Source: Poriferisodalis sp965237655 (GTDB lineage Bacteria; Actinomycetota; Acidimicrobiia; Acidimicrobiales; Poriferisodalaceae). From it: DNA of 64,000 nt. The notes beneath the pieces were generated by a model. The model ran no database searches, was not told the origin of the DNA, and saw nothing but the letters and a program-made list of their open reading frames with translations. The number at the start of each line of letters is the position of its first letter. Position 1 is the first letter of the stretch. This document shows positions 1 to 7,835 of the stretch, in pieces. The stretch is from assembly GCF_965237655.1 (NCBI RefSeq), contig NZ_CBDEGB010000002.1, forward strand, positions 186,001 to 250,000, read 5' to 3'. The position numbers were made by a program, and so were the translations under genes.

Positions 1-283
1 CGTCAGTAAAGGTGACGTGTACCTGGCGCCCGTCGATGGTGGTGCCGGTCACTGCAGGGGCGTCGTCGATGCCGAGCCGGTTGCCGAGGTGCGGGTTGTG
101 GGTGGTGATGTCGCCGACGGCCCCGTGTCCCGCCACTGCACCGGTCGACTCAACCGCCGACCCGTCGGTCGACCTCTCAGCCGAACCGTCGGCCGGCACC
201 CAAGGCTCCGCCGACATCCCAGCCGACCCGTCCGTCGACGCTGGGATCGGCCTCGCCGACAACCCAGCCGACGGCTCGCTCAC
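1..283 (-). CDS. Partial protein, N-terminal part only, possibly a gamma-butyrobetaine dioxygenase-like N-terminal domain
   Basis: The frame starts at a GTG 3 bases after the stop of the upstream enolase-superfamily gene and runs off the window edge. The first ~50 residues are low-complexity with repeated DGSA units, matching degenerate short repeats in the DNA at about 160-240. After that the sequence becomes ordinary (GDITTHNPHLGNRLGIDD, then TTIDGRQVHVTFTD). The last segment resembles the beta-strand start of the DUF971-type N-terminal domain of gamma-butyrobetaine hydroxylases, but only about 20 residues are available, so this is a guess. The tight spacing suggests co-transcription with the enolase-superfamily gene. 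Confidence 0.5.
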   Translation of the reverse strand, partial: MSEPSAGLSARPIPASTDGSAGMSAEPWVPADGSAERSTDGSAVESTGAVAGHGAVGDITTHNPHLGNRLGIDDAPAVTGTTIDGRQVHVTFTD

Positions 284-286
284 CGC

Positions 287-1588
287 TCAGTCGCTCCCGC
301 CGCTGGCGGCGTCCAGCGTGTGCGCCGCGACCAGCTCGTCATTCAACTCGACACCGAGGCCGGCGCCAGTGGGAAGTGCTGCGTACCCGTCGATGATCTC
401 GGGCTCAGGCGGGTGCACCAACTCGGTGCGAAGCCGGGACGGTCCGAGCCGTGACGACCGGAATTCGACCATCGGGATGGTCAGCGCCGCCGCTTGGAGG
501 TGGAAGTTGGCGACGTCGGTGATGCCGGTGGCGAAGCTGTGGGGGATGAGCTGGGCGCCGTGCAGCTCGCACAGATCGGCGATGCGCATCAGTTCGGTGA
601 AACCGCCGGCACGGCTGACGCCGGGCTGCACCAGCGACACGCCGCCAGTGGTCAGCCATTCGCGCACCTCCCAGCGGCCCGCTGCGAACTCGGCGCCGCC
701 GACCCGCACGGGCGACACGGCTGCCAGCCGGGCATGACCGGCCAGATCATCGTGGCGCAGCGGTGCCTCGGCAAAGGCGATGTCGAAGTCTTCGATGCGC
801 CGCAGTGCCCAAGCGGCGTCGTGCCAGTCCCACCAGCGGTACCCGAAGTCGAGTGCGATCGTGAGGTCGTCGCCGAGGCTGCTCCGGCAGGTGCGGACAA
901 ACTCGACGATGCCCCGGTCAGGCACTTCAGCGCCGAACAGCACCGGCACCTTGACGGCAGTGAGGCCCTGGTCGGCGGCAATGGCGGCCTGGCGGGTGAT
1001 CTCGTCGAGCACTGCGGACATCGGTCCGTCGTAGATGTCGCCCGGGTAGCAGGTGGCATACGGCCGGATGCGCTCGGTCCGGGCCCCGCCGAGCAGCTTG
1101 TACACCGGCAGTCCAAGCTGGCGGCCAGCGAGGTCGTAGAGCGCGATGTCCACCGCTGAGTACGCTTGGATGAAAGTGCCGCGACGCCCGTGGTAGAAGC
1201 TGCCGTGGTACGCCCGGTCATAGAGCGCGGCGGCTTCGATCGGGTCGGCACCCACCACCACGTCCTTGATGCCCTGGCTCCAGAAGTGAATGGTGCGCTG
1301 GTCGATCATCGCTTTGACGACCGCCGGCGTGCAGACCGATTCGCCGATCCCGACCCGTCCGTCTTCGTCGATGACCTTGACCAGCAGGGTCTCCTCGGAG
1401 CCTTCGGCGAAGGCGTTCCCGACCGCAGGCACCGACACGATCAGGGCCTCGATCGCGGCAACGGGACACGGCTGGCGGGCGGGCATCACCACAGCGCTGC
1501 CCGACATGTCACCCATTGGTCCGGCGGCACTGTCGCCGCCGGTCACGTCATCGACGATCACCGCAGCGCTGCCCGACATGTCACCCAT
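287..1588 (-). CDS. Mandelate racemase/muconate lactonizing enzyme family protein (enolase superfamily)
   Basis: A 433-residue protein from the first ATG, with the capping domain followed by a TIM-barrel domain. Metal ligands are visible as D247 (ALDFGY), E274 (FAEAPL) and E300 (VGGAE), with H350 (LIPHSF) as the general acid/base. The KxK motif reads K213-V-P, so the second lysine of true mandelate racemases is missing; a sugar-acid dehydratase or cycloisomerase-like activity is more likely than racemisation (inference). The first 34 residues come from a 72-bp DNA duplication encoding GPMGDMSGSA twice. The family-like start is probably the ATG at 1486 (MPARQP). Substrate unknown. Confidence 0.85.
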   Translation of the reverse strand: MGDMSGSAAVIVDDVTGGDSAAGPMGDMSGSAVVMPARQPCPVAAIEALIVSVPAVGNAFAEGSEETLLVKVIDEDGRVGIGESVCTPAVVKAMIDQRTIHFWSQGIKDVVVGADPIEAAALYDRAYHGSFYHGRRGTFIQAYSAVDIALYDLAGRQLGLPVYKLLGGARTERIRPYATCYPGDIYDGPMSAVLDEITRQAAIAADQGLTAVKVPVLFGAEVPDRGIVEFVRTCRSSLGDDLTIALDFGYRWWDWHDAAWALRRIEDFDIAFAEAPLRHDDLAGHARLAAVSPVRVGGAEFAAGRWEVREWLTTGGVSLVQPGVSRAGGFTELMRIADLCELHGAQLIPHSFATGITDVANFHLQAAALTIPMVEFRSSRLGPSRLRTELVHPPEPEIIDGYAALPTGAGLGVELNDELVAAHTLDAASGGSD

Positions 1589-1594
1589 TGGTCC
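1485..1594. repeat. Direct repeat, 38-bp unit with 72-bp period, at the 5' end of the enolase-superfamily gene
   Basis: The units at 1485-1522 and 1557-1594 differ at one base. Both contain an in-frame ATG on the minus strand, so the duplication offers two equivalent upstream starts and adds 24 codons. A recent tandem duplication across the start region is the simplest reading. Confidence 0.8.
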
Positions 1595-1660
1595 TGCCTG
1601 AGGTCCCGGCTTGGCAGTGCGTTCGGCGCAACGTGACCACGCGTCTCAGCCGCTCGGACG

Positions 1661-2428
1661 TCAGCCGATGGGGCTCTGTGCTGTGAGGCCACCGTCCACA
1701 GTAAACACGCTGCCTGAGATGAAGCTGGCCGCTGGGCCTGCCAGCCAGGCGACGACTTCGGCGACGTCGTCAGGGGTGCCGAGCCGACCGACGGGATGAC
1801 GTTCGACTGACGCTGCGCGCGCAGCGTCAGGGTCCGCTTCGAGATCGAACACGGCGTCGGCGAGCGCCGTGGCGATCCAGCCGGGGCTGACCGCGACGCA
1901 GCGGATGCCCTGGTGGCCGTGGTCGACCGCAATGGCGCGGGTCAGGGCCTCGACGGCCCCTTTCGACGCGTTGTAGACAGCCATGCCGGCGTCGGCGTGG
2001 GTTGCGGCGATCGAGGCGATGTTGATGATGACGCCGCCCCTGGGCCGACCGGCTTCGCTGCCGGATTGCTGGCCCGTCATTTGGCCCGTCATCTGACGCA
2101 CGGCCGCACGGCACATGTTGAACACGCCCCGCACGTTGACGTCGATGACGTGGTCGAACTCCTCGTCGGTGGTGTCGGCCACGGTCTTCTCGACCTGCAC
2201 GCCGGCGTTGTTGACCACCACGTCCAGCGACCCGAACTGCTCGACGGCTGCAGCAACTAGCGCATCAGCCTGGACAGGGTCGGCAACGTCGGTGCGCAGC
2301 CATCCGGCGCCGTCAAGATCGGGTTCGTTGCGGCTCCCAGTCAGGACGTCCCAGCCGTCGGCCACGAATCGTCGCGCGATCGCCTCGCCGATCCCCGAGC
2401 TCGCCCCCGTCACCACCACACTGCTCAC
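1661..2428 (-). CDS. SDR family oxidoreductase
   Basis: A 255-residue classical short-chain dehydrogenase. The nucleotide-binding motif TGASSGIG is at residues 7-14, NNAG at about 73-76, and the catalytic S139, Y152 and K156 (YNASK) are intact. The C-terminal VDGG motif is typical. A short insertion rich in MTGQ and Ser/Gly (about residues 113-129) precedes the strand carrying the catalytic serine. The gene lies just upstream of the enolase-superfamily gene on the same strand and probably shares its transcript, suggesting a small catabolic operon for a hydroxy-acid or sugar-like substrate (inference). Confidence 0.9.
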   Translation of the reverse strand: MSSVVVTGASSGIGEAIARRFVADGWDVLTGSRNEPDLDGAGWLRTDVADPVQADALVAAAVEQFGSLDVVVNNAGVQVEKTVADTTDEEFDHVIDVNVRGVFNMCRAAVRQMTGQMTGQQSGSEAGRPRGGVIINIASIAATHADAGMAVYNASKGAVEALTRAIAVDHGHQGIRCVAVSPGWIATALADAVFDLEADPDAARAASVERHPVGRLGTPDDVAEVVAWLAGPAASFISGSVFTVDGGLTAQSPIG

Positions 2429-2573
2429 GGCTGATCCTTGGCCTCGGCTGCCACCGTCATCCTGTTCACGTCCGCCCCTTCCCGCCGATCAGTCGCCACA
2501 GTTGGCAGGCTTGCAGCATGACCGATGCGCAGCGTGCCACTCGCACACCTGCCGCCAGCGATGGAGCGGTCAC

Positions 2574-2951
2574 ATGAGGATCGTTGCCATCGATCACGTG
2601 CAGCTCGCGATGCCAGCTGGCGAGGAGGCCGCCGCCCAGGCGTTCTACGAGGGCTTGCTCGGTTTGCCACGCGTGCCCAAGCCGCCGCACCTCGAAGCCC
2701 GCGGCGGCTGCTGGTTCGAGCGTGACGCCGTCAAGATCCACCTCGGCGTCGAGCAGCCCGACGATGGCCCGTTCCGCCCGGCCCGCAAAGCCCACCCGTC
2801 CCTGCTGGTAGCTGGTCTCCCCGCACTTGTCGAACAGTTCCGAGCCGCCGGAGTCGCCGTCCGTGACGACGACCCGCTCGAGGGTTACGACCGGGTTTAC
2901 GTCGACGACCCCTTCGGCAACCGCATCGAGCTGATGGAACCTCGCGCCTGA
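2574..2951 (+). CDS. VOC family (glyoxalase/bleomycin-resistance/dioxygenase fold) protein
   Basis: A 125-residue protein starting MRIVAIDHVQLAMPAGEE. It has the typical first-strand motif (DHVQLAMP), the LGLPRV turn, a second half with AGLPALVEQFRAAGV, and the C-terminal VYVDDPFGNRIELME signature containing the last metal-ligand position (E). The length fits a single-subunit VOC enzyme. The start is chosen because homology begins at this ATG; the open frame extends upstream but has no recognisable sequence. Divergent from the SDR. Substrate not predictable. Confidence 0.85.
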   Translation: MRIVAIDHVQLAMPAGEEAAAQAFYEGLLGLPRVPKPPHLEARGGCWFERDAVKIHLGVEQPDDGPFRPARKAHPSLLVAGLPALVEQFRAAGVAVRDDDPLEGYDRVYVDDPFGNRIELMEPRA

Positions 2952-3011
2952 GCTCCGCACTCACTCGGGACCAGTGAACCGATGGTCCGTGTGCCGCCGT
3001 GACCTTGGGGC

Positions 3012-3272
3012 TCAAACCTGGATGACGTTCAAGTCGTCGGTTGTCTCAGCCGAGAGATCCACCAGGTCATCGGACAGTCCGGGATCGGCTTGGTGGGCCA
3101 GCACGTCCCGGACGAAGCGTTCACGGCTCATCCATTGCGGCCGGATCTCGAGAGGCCGCAGCTCGGCCACGGGGCGACCATGCGCGGTGATGCAGATCGA
3201 CTCGCCGGCAGCCACTCGATCGAGCAACCCACGTGTCTGGTTGCGCAGTTCCCGCGAAGCCACTTCCTCCAT
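3012..3272 (-). CDS. Phd/YefM-type antitoxin, orphan (no toxin beside it)
   Basis: An 86-residue protein starting MEEVASRELRNQTRGL, with the Phd/YefM pattern (LLDRVAAGESICITAHGRPVAELRPL) that folds into the DNA-binding half. The variable C-terminal tail would normally wrap a toxin. An 18-bp palindrome sits just upstream of this start, between it and an alternative ATG at 3299, which favours 3272 as the true start. A PIN or RelE toxin would be expected downstream on this strand, but the next DNA is the oppositely oriented VOC gene. Confidence 0.8.
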   Translation of the reverse strand: MEEVASRELRNQTRGLLDRVAAGESICITAHGRPVAELRPLEIRPQWMSRERFVRDVLAHQADPGLSDDLVDLSAETTDDLNVIQV

Positions 3273-3280
3273 GGACGAAG

Positions 3281-3298
3281 TGTCGCGTAAGTGCGACA
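3281..3298. promoter_or_regulatory. Putative autoregulatory operator of the orphan antitoxin
   Basis: Perfect 6-bp arms TGTCGC and GCGACA are separated by six bases and end eight bases upstream of the antitoxin ATG. Antitoxins of this family usually repress their own promoter by binding such palindromes, so the position is as expected. Confidence 0.5.
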
Positions 3299-3505
3299 TC
3301 TGTAGCAACACCGGAGGCCTTGCCACTGTGGAGCCTTCGGACGGAATACGAGTGGGTTCGGCTGAGTCCGTTCGTATCTCACTCACGCCGGTGACCGTAG
3401 GGACGGCGCTAGGTCAACGCGGCATCGTTTTCTGACGGTACGCCTCGAGCTGATGAAGCCTCACACCTGAGTTGAGTGTTCGAACCCAGGAGCTCGCGTC
3501 AATCG

Positions 3506-4654
3506 TCAAACTGCGTGTGACGGTCTGAATGACTCGAACTTGAGCACTGGGTCGTTCCAGCCTTCGTCGCTGAACAGCGTTCCCGCGAATCGACCGATCT
3601 CATCGGCTGACTTCGCTGCCGAACCGCACCCGCCGATCGCGACCGCGACGCGATCATCGACCCAGTCGATCCATGGAAGACCGTGCGGGGTATCGGTGAC
3701 CACACAGGGCTTCATGTCTCGGGACCGGATCGTGCGGTCGGGGAGGAGTTCTCCCAACCGCTCCTCGAGTGCGTCGGCCTCGGTCGGGCTCCCGCCGCTG
3801 CGGAACCAGTCCACGACGTCTGCGGGGTTTGTGGCGCACCCGACGGAGCGGTCGTAGCCGCCGATCTTCAACATCACCCGTCCGTCCGGAAACCGAACCG
3901 GCGGAACCCAGTAGACGTCGCGGCGAGAGTCCGCATCTGTCCTACAGATCAGGCTCGGAAGCGGCGGACCGTCGTCGAGCTCGGCGAGCAGGATCGTTCG
4001 AAGCGTGCGTTCGAGCGGCAAGTCGACCGCGACGAGCTCAGCCGCCCACGCTCCAGTGCACAACAGCACGTTGTCGGCGAGCATCGTGTCGTTCCCGAAG
4101 GTCAACTGCACGCCGTTGCGTGTCGGTGCTGCCACCGAAACAGGCGCGTCCACGATCAGGCCGCCCGCTGCACTCGCCAGCCGGTTCTGAGCCACGATCA
4201 TGCGCCGCGGGTTGATGTGCCCGGCCGGTGCGGATTCGAGAATGATCGTCTCCGCACTCGACATGGCGATCCCGAAGCGCTCAGCGACCTCGGTCGCGGT
4301 GACCTCGCGCGCGTCGATGTCGAGTTCCAGCGCGAGAGCGAGATCGGCCCTCGGATCAGCCGAGGCGTAGACGAGTCCGGCACCGGTGTGAAACGGCACA
4401 CCGGAGCGTTTTTCGATGTCTGCGTACCTGGCGATCGAGCGGATCGCAAGCTGGGACCAGGTGGGATCAGGATCAATCATCCGCGTAATGCGGCCCTCGT
4501 CGTAGTGGCTCGCGAAGGGACCCGACGACGTTGCGTAATCCGCCGGTTCACCAGGTCCGATCAGCGCCACCGAGTGTCCCGCCTCTGCGAGGTGCCTCGC
4601 GGCAGCACTGCCGATCAGACCTCGTCCGACAACCGCTACCTCAACGTTCGACAT
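3506..4654 (-). CDS. FAD-dependent oxidoreductase of the sarcosine oxidase / amine oxidase (DAO) type
   Basis: About 382 residues starting MSNVEVAVVGRGLIGSAAA, a Rossmann ADP-binding motif (GRGLIGSAAARHLAEAGHSVAL) at the N-terminus. The central region and the end (GLPWIDWVDDRVAVAIGGCGSAAKSADEIG) match the monomeric sarcosine oxidase/N-methyl-amino-acid oxidase group, where the last Gly-rich strand contacts FAD. In these enzymes FAD is often bound covalently through a cysteine near the C-terminus; the Cys of GGCGSAAK is in about the right place (inference). The longer upstream frame adds 46 unlike residues and was not used. Substrate probably a secondary amine. Confidence 0.85.
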   Translation of the reverse strand: MSNVEVAVVGRGLIGSAAARHLAEAGHSVALIGPGEPADYATSSGPFASHYDEGRITRMIDPDPTWSQLAIRSIARYADIEKRSGVPFHTGAGLVYASADPRADLALALELDIDAREVTATEVAERFGIAMSSAETIILESAPAGHINPRRMIVAQNRLASAAGGLIVDAPVSVAAPTRNGVQLTFGNDTMLADNVLLCTGAWAAELVAVDLPLERTLRTILLAELDDGPPLPSLICRTDADSRRDVYWVPPVRFPDGRVMLKIGGYDRSVGCATNPADVVDWFRSGGSPTEADALEERLGELLPDRTIRSRDMKPCVVTDTPHGLPWIDWVDDRVAVAIGGCGSAAKSADEIGRFAGTLFSDEGWNDPVLKFESFRPSHAV

Positions 4655-4703
4655 GGGTGCAACGTAGATGCTCTCTTGCCGGACGACCGGTACACGTTCC
4701 GCA

Positions 4704-5762
4704 TTACCACGAGATCGCCAGCTCACGTAGTCCGGACAGGTCGAGCTTGCGATCGCGGCACCACCACCAGGCGTAGCTGCGGCACGCGGCATCGGTCATG
4801 TCGTAGATGTCGCCGACTTGGCGAAGGTCGTAAACCGACAGGTACGCCTCGGCATACGCGTACGCGGTGACGCCCGGGTCCCATCGTTGCGGGTCAGAGC
4901 TGGCCCATTCCCAGGCTTGGGCGTAGGTGGCGGTAGCCAGACGCCGTGCGATCGGCAGGACCTTCTCGTCCCACTCCCGCAACGAAGCGTTCACCTGGTC
5001 GATCTCGGCTTGAATCGGATCTGGCGAGTCCGGATCGTCGCGTGCGCTCAAGCAGGAGAAGAGCATCGCAGTGTGCTCCTGCTGGCTGGTCGTGGTCTCG
5101 GTGAGAGCCTTGCGGAGCTGTTGTCGGGTCGTCCTCACTGCCTGAGAAACCTCCGGCGGAGGCCACACCACCGGGCCAGGTGCGGTGTGCGCGAGGGCGA
5201 GCCCATTCGAGCTGGCGGCGCCGACGAGATGCGCGAAATTGCTCACTTCGAGGCAAGCGATATCGAGGCCGGCAGGCCACGGCCCCTCCGACGCCTTGAT
5301 TGAGGCGAGAGGCACCTCGTGGTCATACAGGACCGGATCAGGTGTCCCGGGCTCGCCGGTGTCGGCGGCGTAGTCGTCGAGCGCGGCGTCCCACCAGCCC
5401 GGAAACGCGGCTCGGCAGAGTTCGTCGACCTCCGAGCACGAGGCGACCCGGCTCACGAACGTCCCTAGGAGCTCCGCCGCCATGCAGATGCGACGGTCGC
5501 TGTCCGGTGATCGGGCCGTGCGCTTCACCGGGCGCGACTGCCGGCCGCCTGACCGAGCAGCACCGCGGGATCCCGTGCAGCGCGCCAGCATCTCGTCACA
5601 CGCCCGAGCTACCAGATCCGGCCACTCGAGTGGCTCGCCTTGGGCGAGGCAGGCATGCACCGCATCGTCTGCGCCGTTGACCAACCGAGCCGGACGCTTG
5701 TCGGAGCCATAGTGCGGAATGATCGGAATGAGTTGAGGTGTTGTTGTAGTCATGCGACGCAA
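4704..5762 (-). CDS. Hypothetical protein, 352 residues
   Basis: I recognise no domain. The protein is soluble-looking, rich in Trp and acidic residues, with a basic Arg/Ser-rich insert near residues 65-90 and a helical second half ending in WWWCRDRKLDLSGLREL. Codon use and length support a real gene. It lies 49 bases upstream of the flavoprotein on the same strand. The start region (SxIIPHYGSDKRPARLV) has a diverged echo at 8515-8586, suggesting a second, decayed copy nearby. Confidence 0.6.
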   Translation of the reverse strand: MRRMTTTTPQLIPIIPHYGSDKRPARLVNGADDAVHACLAQGEPLEWPDLVARACDEMLARCTGSRGAARSGGRQSRPVKRTARSPDSDRRICMAAELLGTFVSRVASCSEVDELCRAAFPGWWDAALDDYAADTGEPGTPDPVLYDHEVPLASIKASEGPWPAGLDIACLEVSNFAHLVGAASSNGLALAHTAPGPVVWPPPEVSQAVRTTRQQLRKALTETTTSQQEHTAMLFSCLSARDDPDSPDPIQAEIDQVNASLREWDEKVLPIARRLATATYAQAWEWASSDPQRWDPGVTAYAYAEAYLSVYDLRQVGDIYDMTDAACRSYAWWWCRDRKLDLSGLRELAISW

Positions 5763-5852
5763 CGTACGAAGGGGGTGTCACAGCCATGATGTCGGGGCTA
5801 GTGGTTCGGGCCCGGGTCTGACCCGGGGCGGCTGACTCGTCCCTGGTGAATG

Positions 5853-6251
5853 TCAGCCGCTGGGGACGTAGACGATGACGCTGCCGGCGACGAGGTCGGT
5901 GATGGACCGCCTGTCCTTGCGCAGCAGGATGGCGGCGCTGTCTGCCAGGGAACCGAAACCGAAGGTGAAGGTCCAGAAGAGGACTCTGACACTCTCACGG
6001 AGAAACATCCGGCCCCAGCCGAACCGTGAGCCGTCTCTTCGCACGGCAGAGATCCCCGTGAGCTGTTTGCCCGGCGACTGCCCTCGGGCCAGCGCAAACA
6101 GCCACCACAGGAAGTACGGGAAGAAGAGCCACCACAACACGAGGATCTCCAGGCCGAAGAATCCCTCGATCAGGTGGGCGGTCAGGCGCCGAAATGGTCC
6201 TGCGGCGAAGTCTTCGAGGGAGACGTCCCCTGGCGGCGGCTCCAGTTCCAT
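5853..6251 (-). CDS. RDD family membrane protein
   Basis: About 132 residues from the ATG at 6251. Order: a short acidic N-terminus, FRRLTAHLIEGFFGL, a long hydrophobic hairpin (LVLWWLFFPYFLWWLFAL), the conserved GQSPGKQLTGISAVRRDG turn, a second hydrophobic stretch and a terminal DLVAGSVIVYVPSG. This is the usual RDD order with membrane helices. A longer TTG-initiated frame reaches 6335 but adds no recognisable sequence. RDD proteins are membrane-embedded and mostly uncharacterised, with some linked to ion exchange. A truncated paralogue lies directly upstream. Confidence 0.8.
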   Translation of the reverse strand: MELEPPPGDVSLEDFAAGPFRRLTAHLIEGFFGLEILVLWWLFFPYFLWWLFALARGQSPGKQLTGISAVRRDGSRFGWGRMFLRESVRVLFWTFTFGFGSLADSAAILLRKDRRSITDLVAGSVIVYVPSG

Positions 6252-6377
6252 TGACGCGGGCAGGATTCTCGCAGACGGGGTGCGCGACGGCCATGAGCTG
6301 ACGTCGGGCGCGGCTGCGCCGCGTTGTGTTGGCAAGGACGCACCGGCCGGGACGCGTACGGGCGCGTGGTGGGCTGG

Positions 6378-6668
6378 CTAGGAGTTCAGCGCCGAGACGT
6401 GGACGATGGTGCTGCCCGCGACCCGGTCCGCCACGGTGCGCGGCTGGTCGCTCAGCACCAGCAAGATGATGTCGACGATGACGCCAAGCCCGAAAGTGCC
6501 AGACCAGTAGATCTCCTTGAACACCTCGCGTACGAACATCCGGCCCCATCCGAAGCGCGTCCCGTCGGACTTGACGGCCACCAGACGAGCGGCGGCCCGC
6601 CGCATCGGCCGGGCCGCTTCCTCGTCGAGATATGGATTGCGCCGTGGCGGCTCAAGTCCCTCAGACAC
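6378..6668 (-). CDS. RDD-like protein lacking the first transmembrane hairpin
   Basis: A 96-residue, GTG-initiated frame. From about residue 29 it aligns closely with the C-terminal half of the neighbouring RDD protein (GTRFGWGRMF here, GSRFGWGRMF there; then VADRVAGSTIVHV), but the hydrophobic hairpin that should precede the GKQL turn is gone. It looks like an old internal deletion of a tandem duplicate. It may still be expressed, since the frame is open and the C-terminal half is conserved, but a full RDD fold is not possible. Confidence 0.6.
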   Translation of the reverse strand: MSEGLEPPRRNPYLDEEAARPMRRAAARLVAVKSDGTRFGWGRMFVREVFKEIYWSGTFGLGVIVDIILLVLSDQPRTVADRVAGSTIVHVSALNS

Positions 6669-6690
6669 TGCGCCGAGTCTGACAGCCTTT

Positions 6691-6780
6691 CACGCCACCC
6701 GTCAGGACGGACAGCGCTTCCATTACAGCTACCACGGCTCGGCCTCGGTCATGGCGATCGCATTGGCCAGCGCGGCCGCA
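6691..6780. repeat. ~90-bp duplicated segment, copy 1 (partner at 7746-7835)
   Basis: This covers the 3' end of the RHH antitoxin gene and the DNA just downstream of it. The first 43 bases are identical to the partner copy 1,055 bp away; the antitoxin-tail part is diverged. The pair implies a tandem duplication of an antitoxin module, after which the second copy decayed. Confidence 0.8.
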
Positions 6781-6980
6781 TCATCCTCGGGGCCCTGCGG
6801 CACCTGGCGGTATGACTCGGCAATCGCTTCGCCTCCTAGAGCTCGCCGGATGCTGTCGACGAACTGGTCGACCGCTTGGCGAACCACATCGGATCGACTT
6901 GTGCCCACGCCTGCGGCGACCAAGCGATCGATGTCCTGCGTCTGACGTTCGCTGAAGCGAGTCGGAATCGGAGTTGTCAC
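6729..6980 (-). CDS. Ribbon-helix-helix (CopG/ParD-like) antitoxin or repressor
   Basis: An 83-residue, GTG-initiated protein. The N-terminus TPIPTRFSERQTQDIDRLV followed by GVGTSRSDVVRQAVDQFV is a ribbon-helix-helix DNA-binding unit. The acidic tail ending in AMTEAEPW is typical of antitoxins whose tail masks a toxin. No toxin gene follows it; the DNA downstream is a GTG-started RDD remnant. The same tail recurs as a fragment at 7784-7842, so the locus was once duplicated. Confidence 0.75.
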   Translation of the reverse strand: MTTPIPTRFSERQTQDIDRLVAAGVGTSRSDVVRQAVDQFVDSIRRALGGEAIAESYRQVPQGPEDDAAALANAIAMTEAEPW

Positions 6981-7094
6981 ACAATGACTATGCGAATTGC
7001 TCTACGCGGACCCTTGATGATGTTCACAGAGCCACATTGCTGCCGATGCTGAAGAGAGCCGATCCACGAGTCGACGCGTAGGCTACCCCGAAAC

Positions 7095-7127
7095 AACTGC
7101 TAAGCGAATGCCAGTATATTTTATGTA
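7095..7127 (+). promoter_or_regulatory. Putative promoter of the HicA-like pair
   Basis: A good -10 element (TATATT, 7115-7120) sits in an AT-rich patch of otherwise GC-rich DNA, 18 bases before the ATG at 7138. That leaves a leader of about ten bases with no clear ribosome-binding site, so translation would be leaderless-like. The -35 element is not convincing. Confidence 0.4.
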
Positions 7128-7137
7128 GATTGAATCC

Positions 7138-7377
7138 ATGTCGCAGGACAAGCATCCAGACAAGGATGTCCGAAAGGCGGTCGAGGCACTCGTAGCTGCA
7201 GGTTGGACCATCAAGCGGCCCACAGGCCGCGGCGGTCACGCCTGGGGCATCGCCCGCTGTCCGCGGGGACATCGGGAGTGCAGCAAGTCGATATCAAGCA
7301 CGCCGGCAAACGCCGGCAACGAGGCGCGTAGGCTGCTATCGCTGATCGGCAAGTGCGAGCGGAGGCACAACGGGTGA
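7138..7377 (+). CDS. Small HicA-like protein, putative toxin of a two-gene cassette
   Basis: A 79-residue basic protein. The pattern DVRKAVEALVAAGWTIKR followed by GRGGHAWGIARCP resembles the HicA double-stranded-RNA-binding fold, where a glycine-framed histidine is catalytic. A STPANAGNEARRLLSLIGKC tail follows, unlike classical HicA. The stop overlaps the start of the next gene (TGATG), so the two are translationally coupled as toxin-antitoxin pairs usually are. Assignment as a toxin is inference from size, motif and context. Confidence 0.6.
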   Translation: MSQDKHPDKDVRKAVEALVAAGWTIKRPTGRGGHAWGIARCPRGHRECSKSISSTPANAGNEARRLLSLIGKCERRHNG

Positions 7378-7610
7378 TGGCCACGCACCATTTTGAGATC
7401 GTGACCGACGGGGCGGACTTGCTGGAGTGGGACACGCTCGAAGCTCTCTACGAGGCCGGGTGCAATGACGCGACCATCGGCCACAACACCGTCGAGTTCG
7501 ACCGCGAGGCACCGTCGCTTGACGAAGCGCTGCGCTCAGCGCGGCGGGCGGTCGAGTCTGTTCCGGGCGTGCGGGTGTGCAGCATCCGGCTCGAACCGGC
7601 GCTGACATAG
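7377..7610 (+). CDS. Partner of the HicA-like protein, putative antitoxin
   Basis: A 77-residue acidic protein starting MATHHFEIVTDGADL. It has a conserved-looking core (EAGCNDATIGHNTVEFDREA, then PSLDEALRSARRAVESVPG) of alternating strands and a helix, compatible with a small alpha/beta fold. It follows its neighbour without a gap. A 34-bp exact copy of its middle (7471-7504) recurs at 16117-16150. I do not know a named family; the antitoxin role is inferred from gene order and size. Confidence 0.6.
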   Translation: MATHHFEIVTDGADLLEWDTLEALYEAGCNDATIGHNTVEFDREAPSLDEALRSARRAVESVPGVRVCSIRLEPALT

Positions 7611-7640
7611 CCAGCTCGCCCGAAGTAGCTGCGACCACGT

Positions 7641-7778
7641 TCAGCCCAGCGCCTCGCGCAACGTCTCCTCCCTGCCGCCGAACTTGGGCGTGAGCCGCTC
7701 GAGGAGCTGCCGATCCTCGGTCTTGAGCCGCACGGTCGCCTTCGCCACGCCACCCGTCAGGACGGACAGCGCTTCCAT
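7641..7778 (-). pseudogene. Fragment of a second RHH-type antitoxin-like frame
   Basis: A 45-codon frame starting MEALSVLTGGVAKATVRLKT and ending REALG. The middle (KATVRLKTEDRQLLERL) looks like the start of a ribbon-helix-helix protein, but the frame stops just after its first helix. Its beginning is the downstream part of the duplicated 90-bp segment, so in this copy the duplication is fused to foreign sequence. Probably non-functional. Confidence 0.4.
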
Positions 7779-7835
7779 TACAGCTACCTGAGCTCGGCCT
7801 CGGTCATTGCAATCGCATTGGCCAGCGCCGCGGCG
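7746..7835. repeat. ~90-bp duplicated segment, copy 2 (partner at 6691-6780)
   Basis: Same sequence as at 6691-6780 with scattered differences towards the right end. It carries the last ~18 codons of the RHH antitoxin (DAAALANAIAMTEAE) without the DNA-binding part; see the remnant at 7784-7842. Confidence 0.8.
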
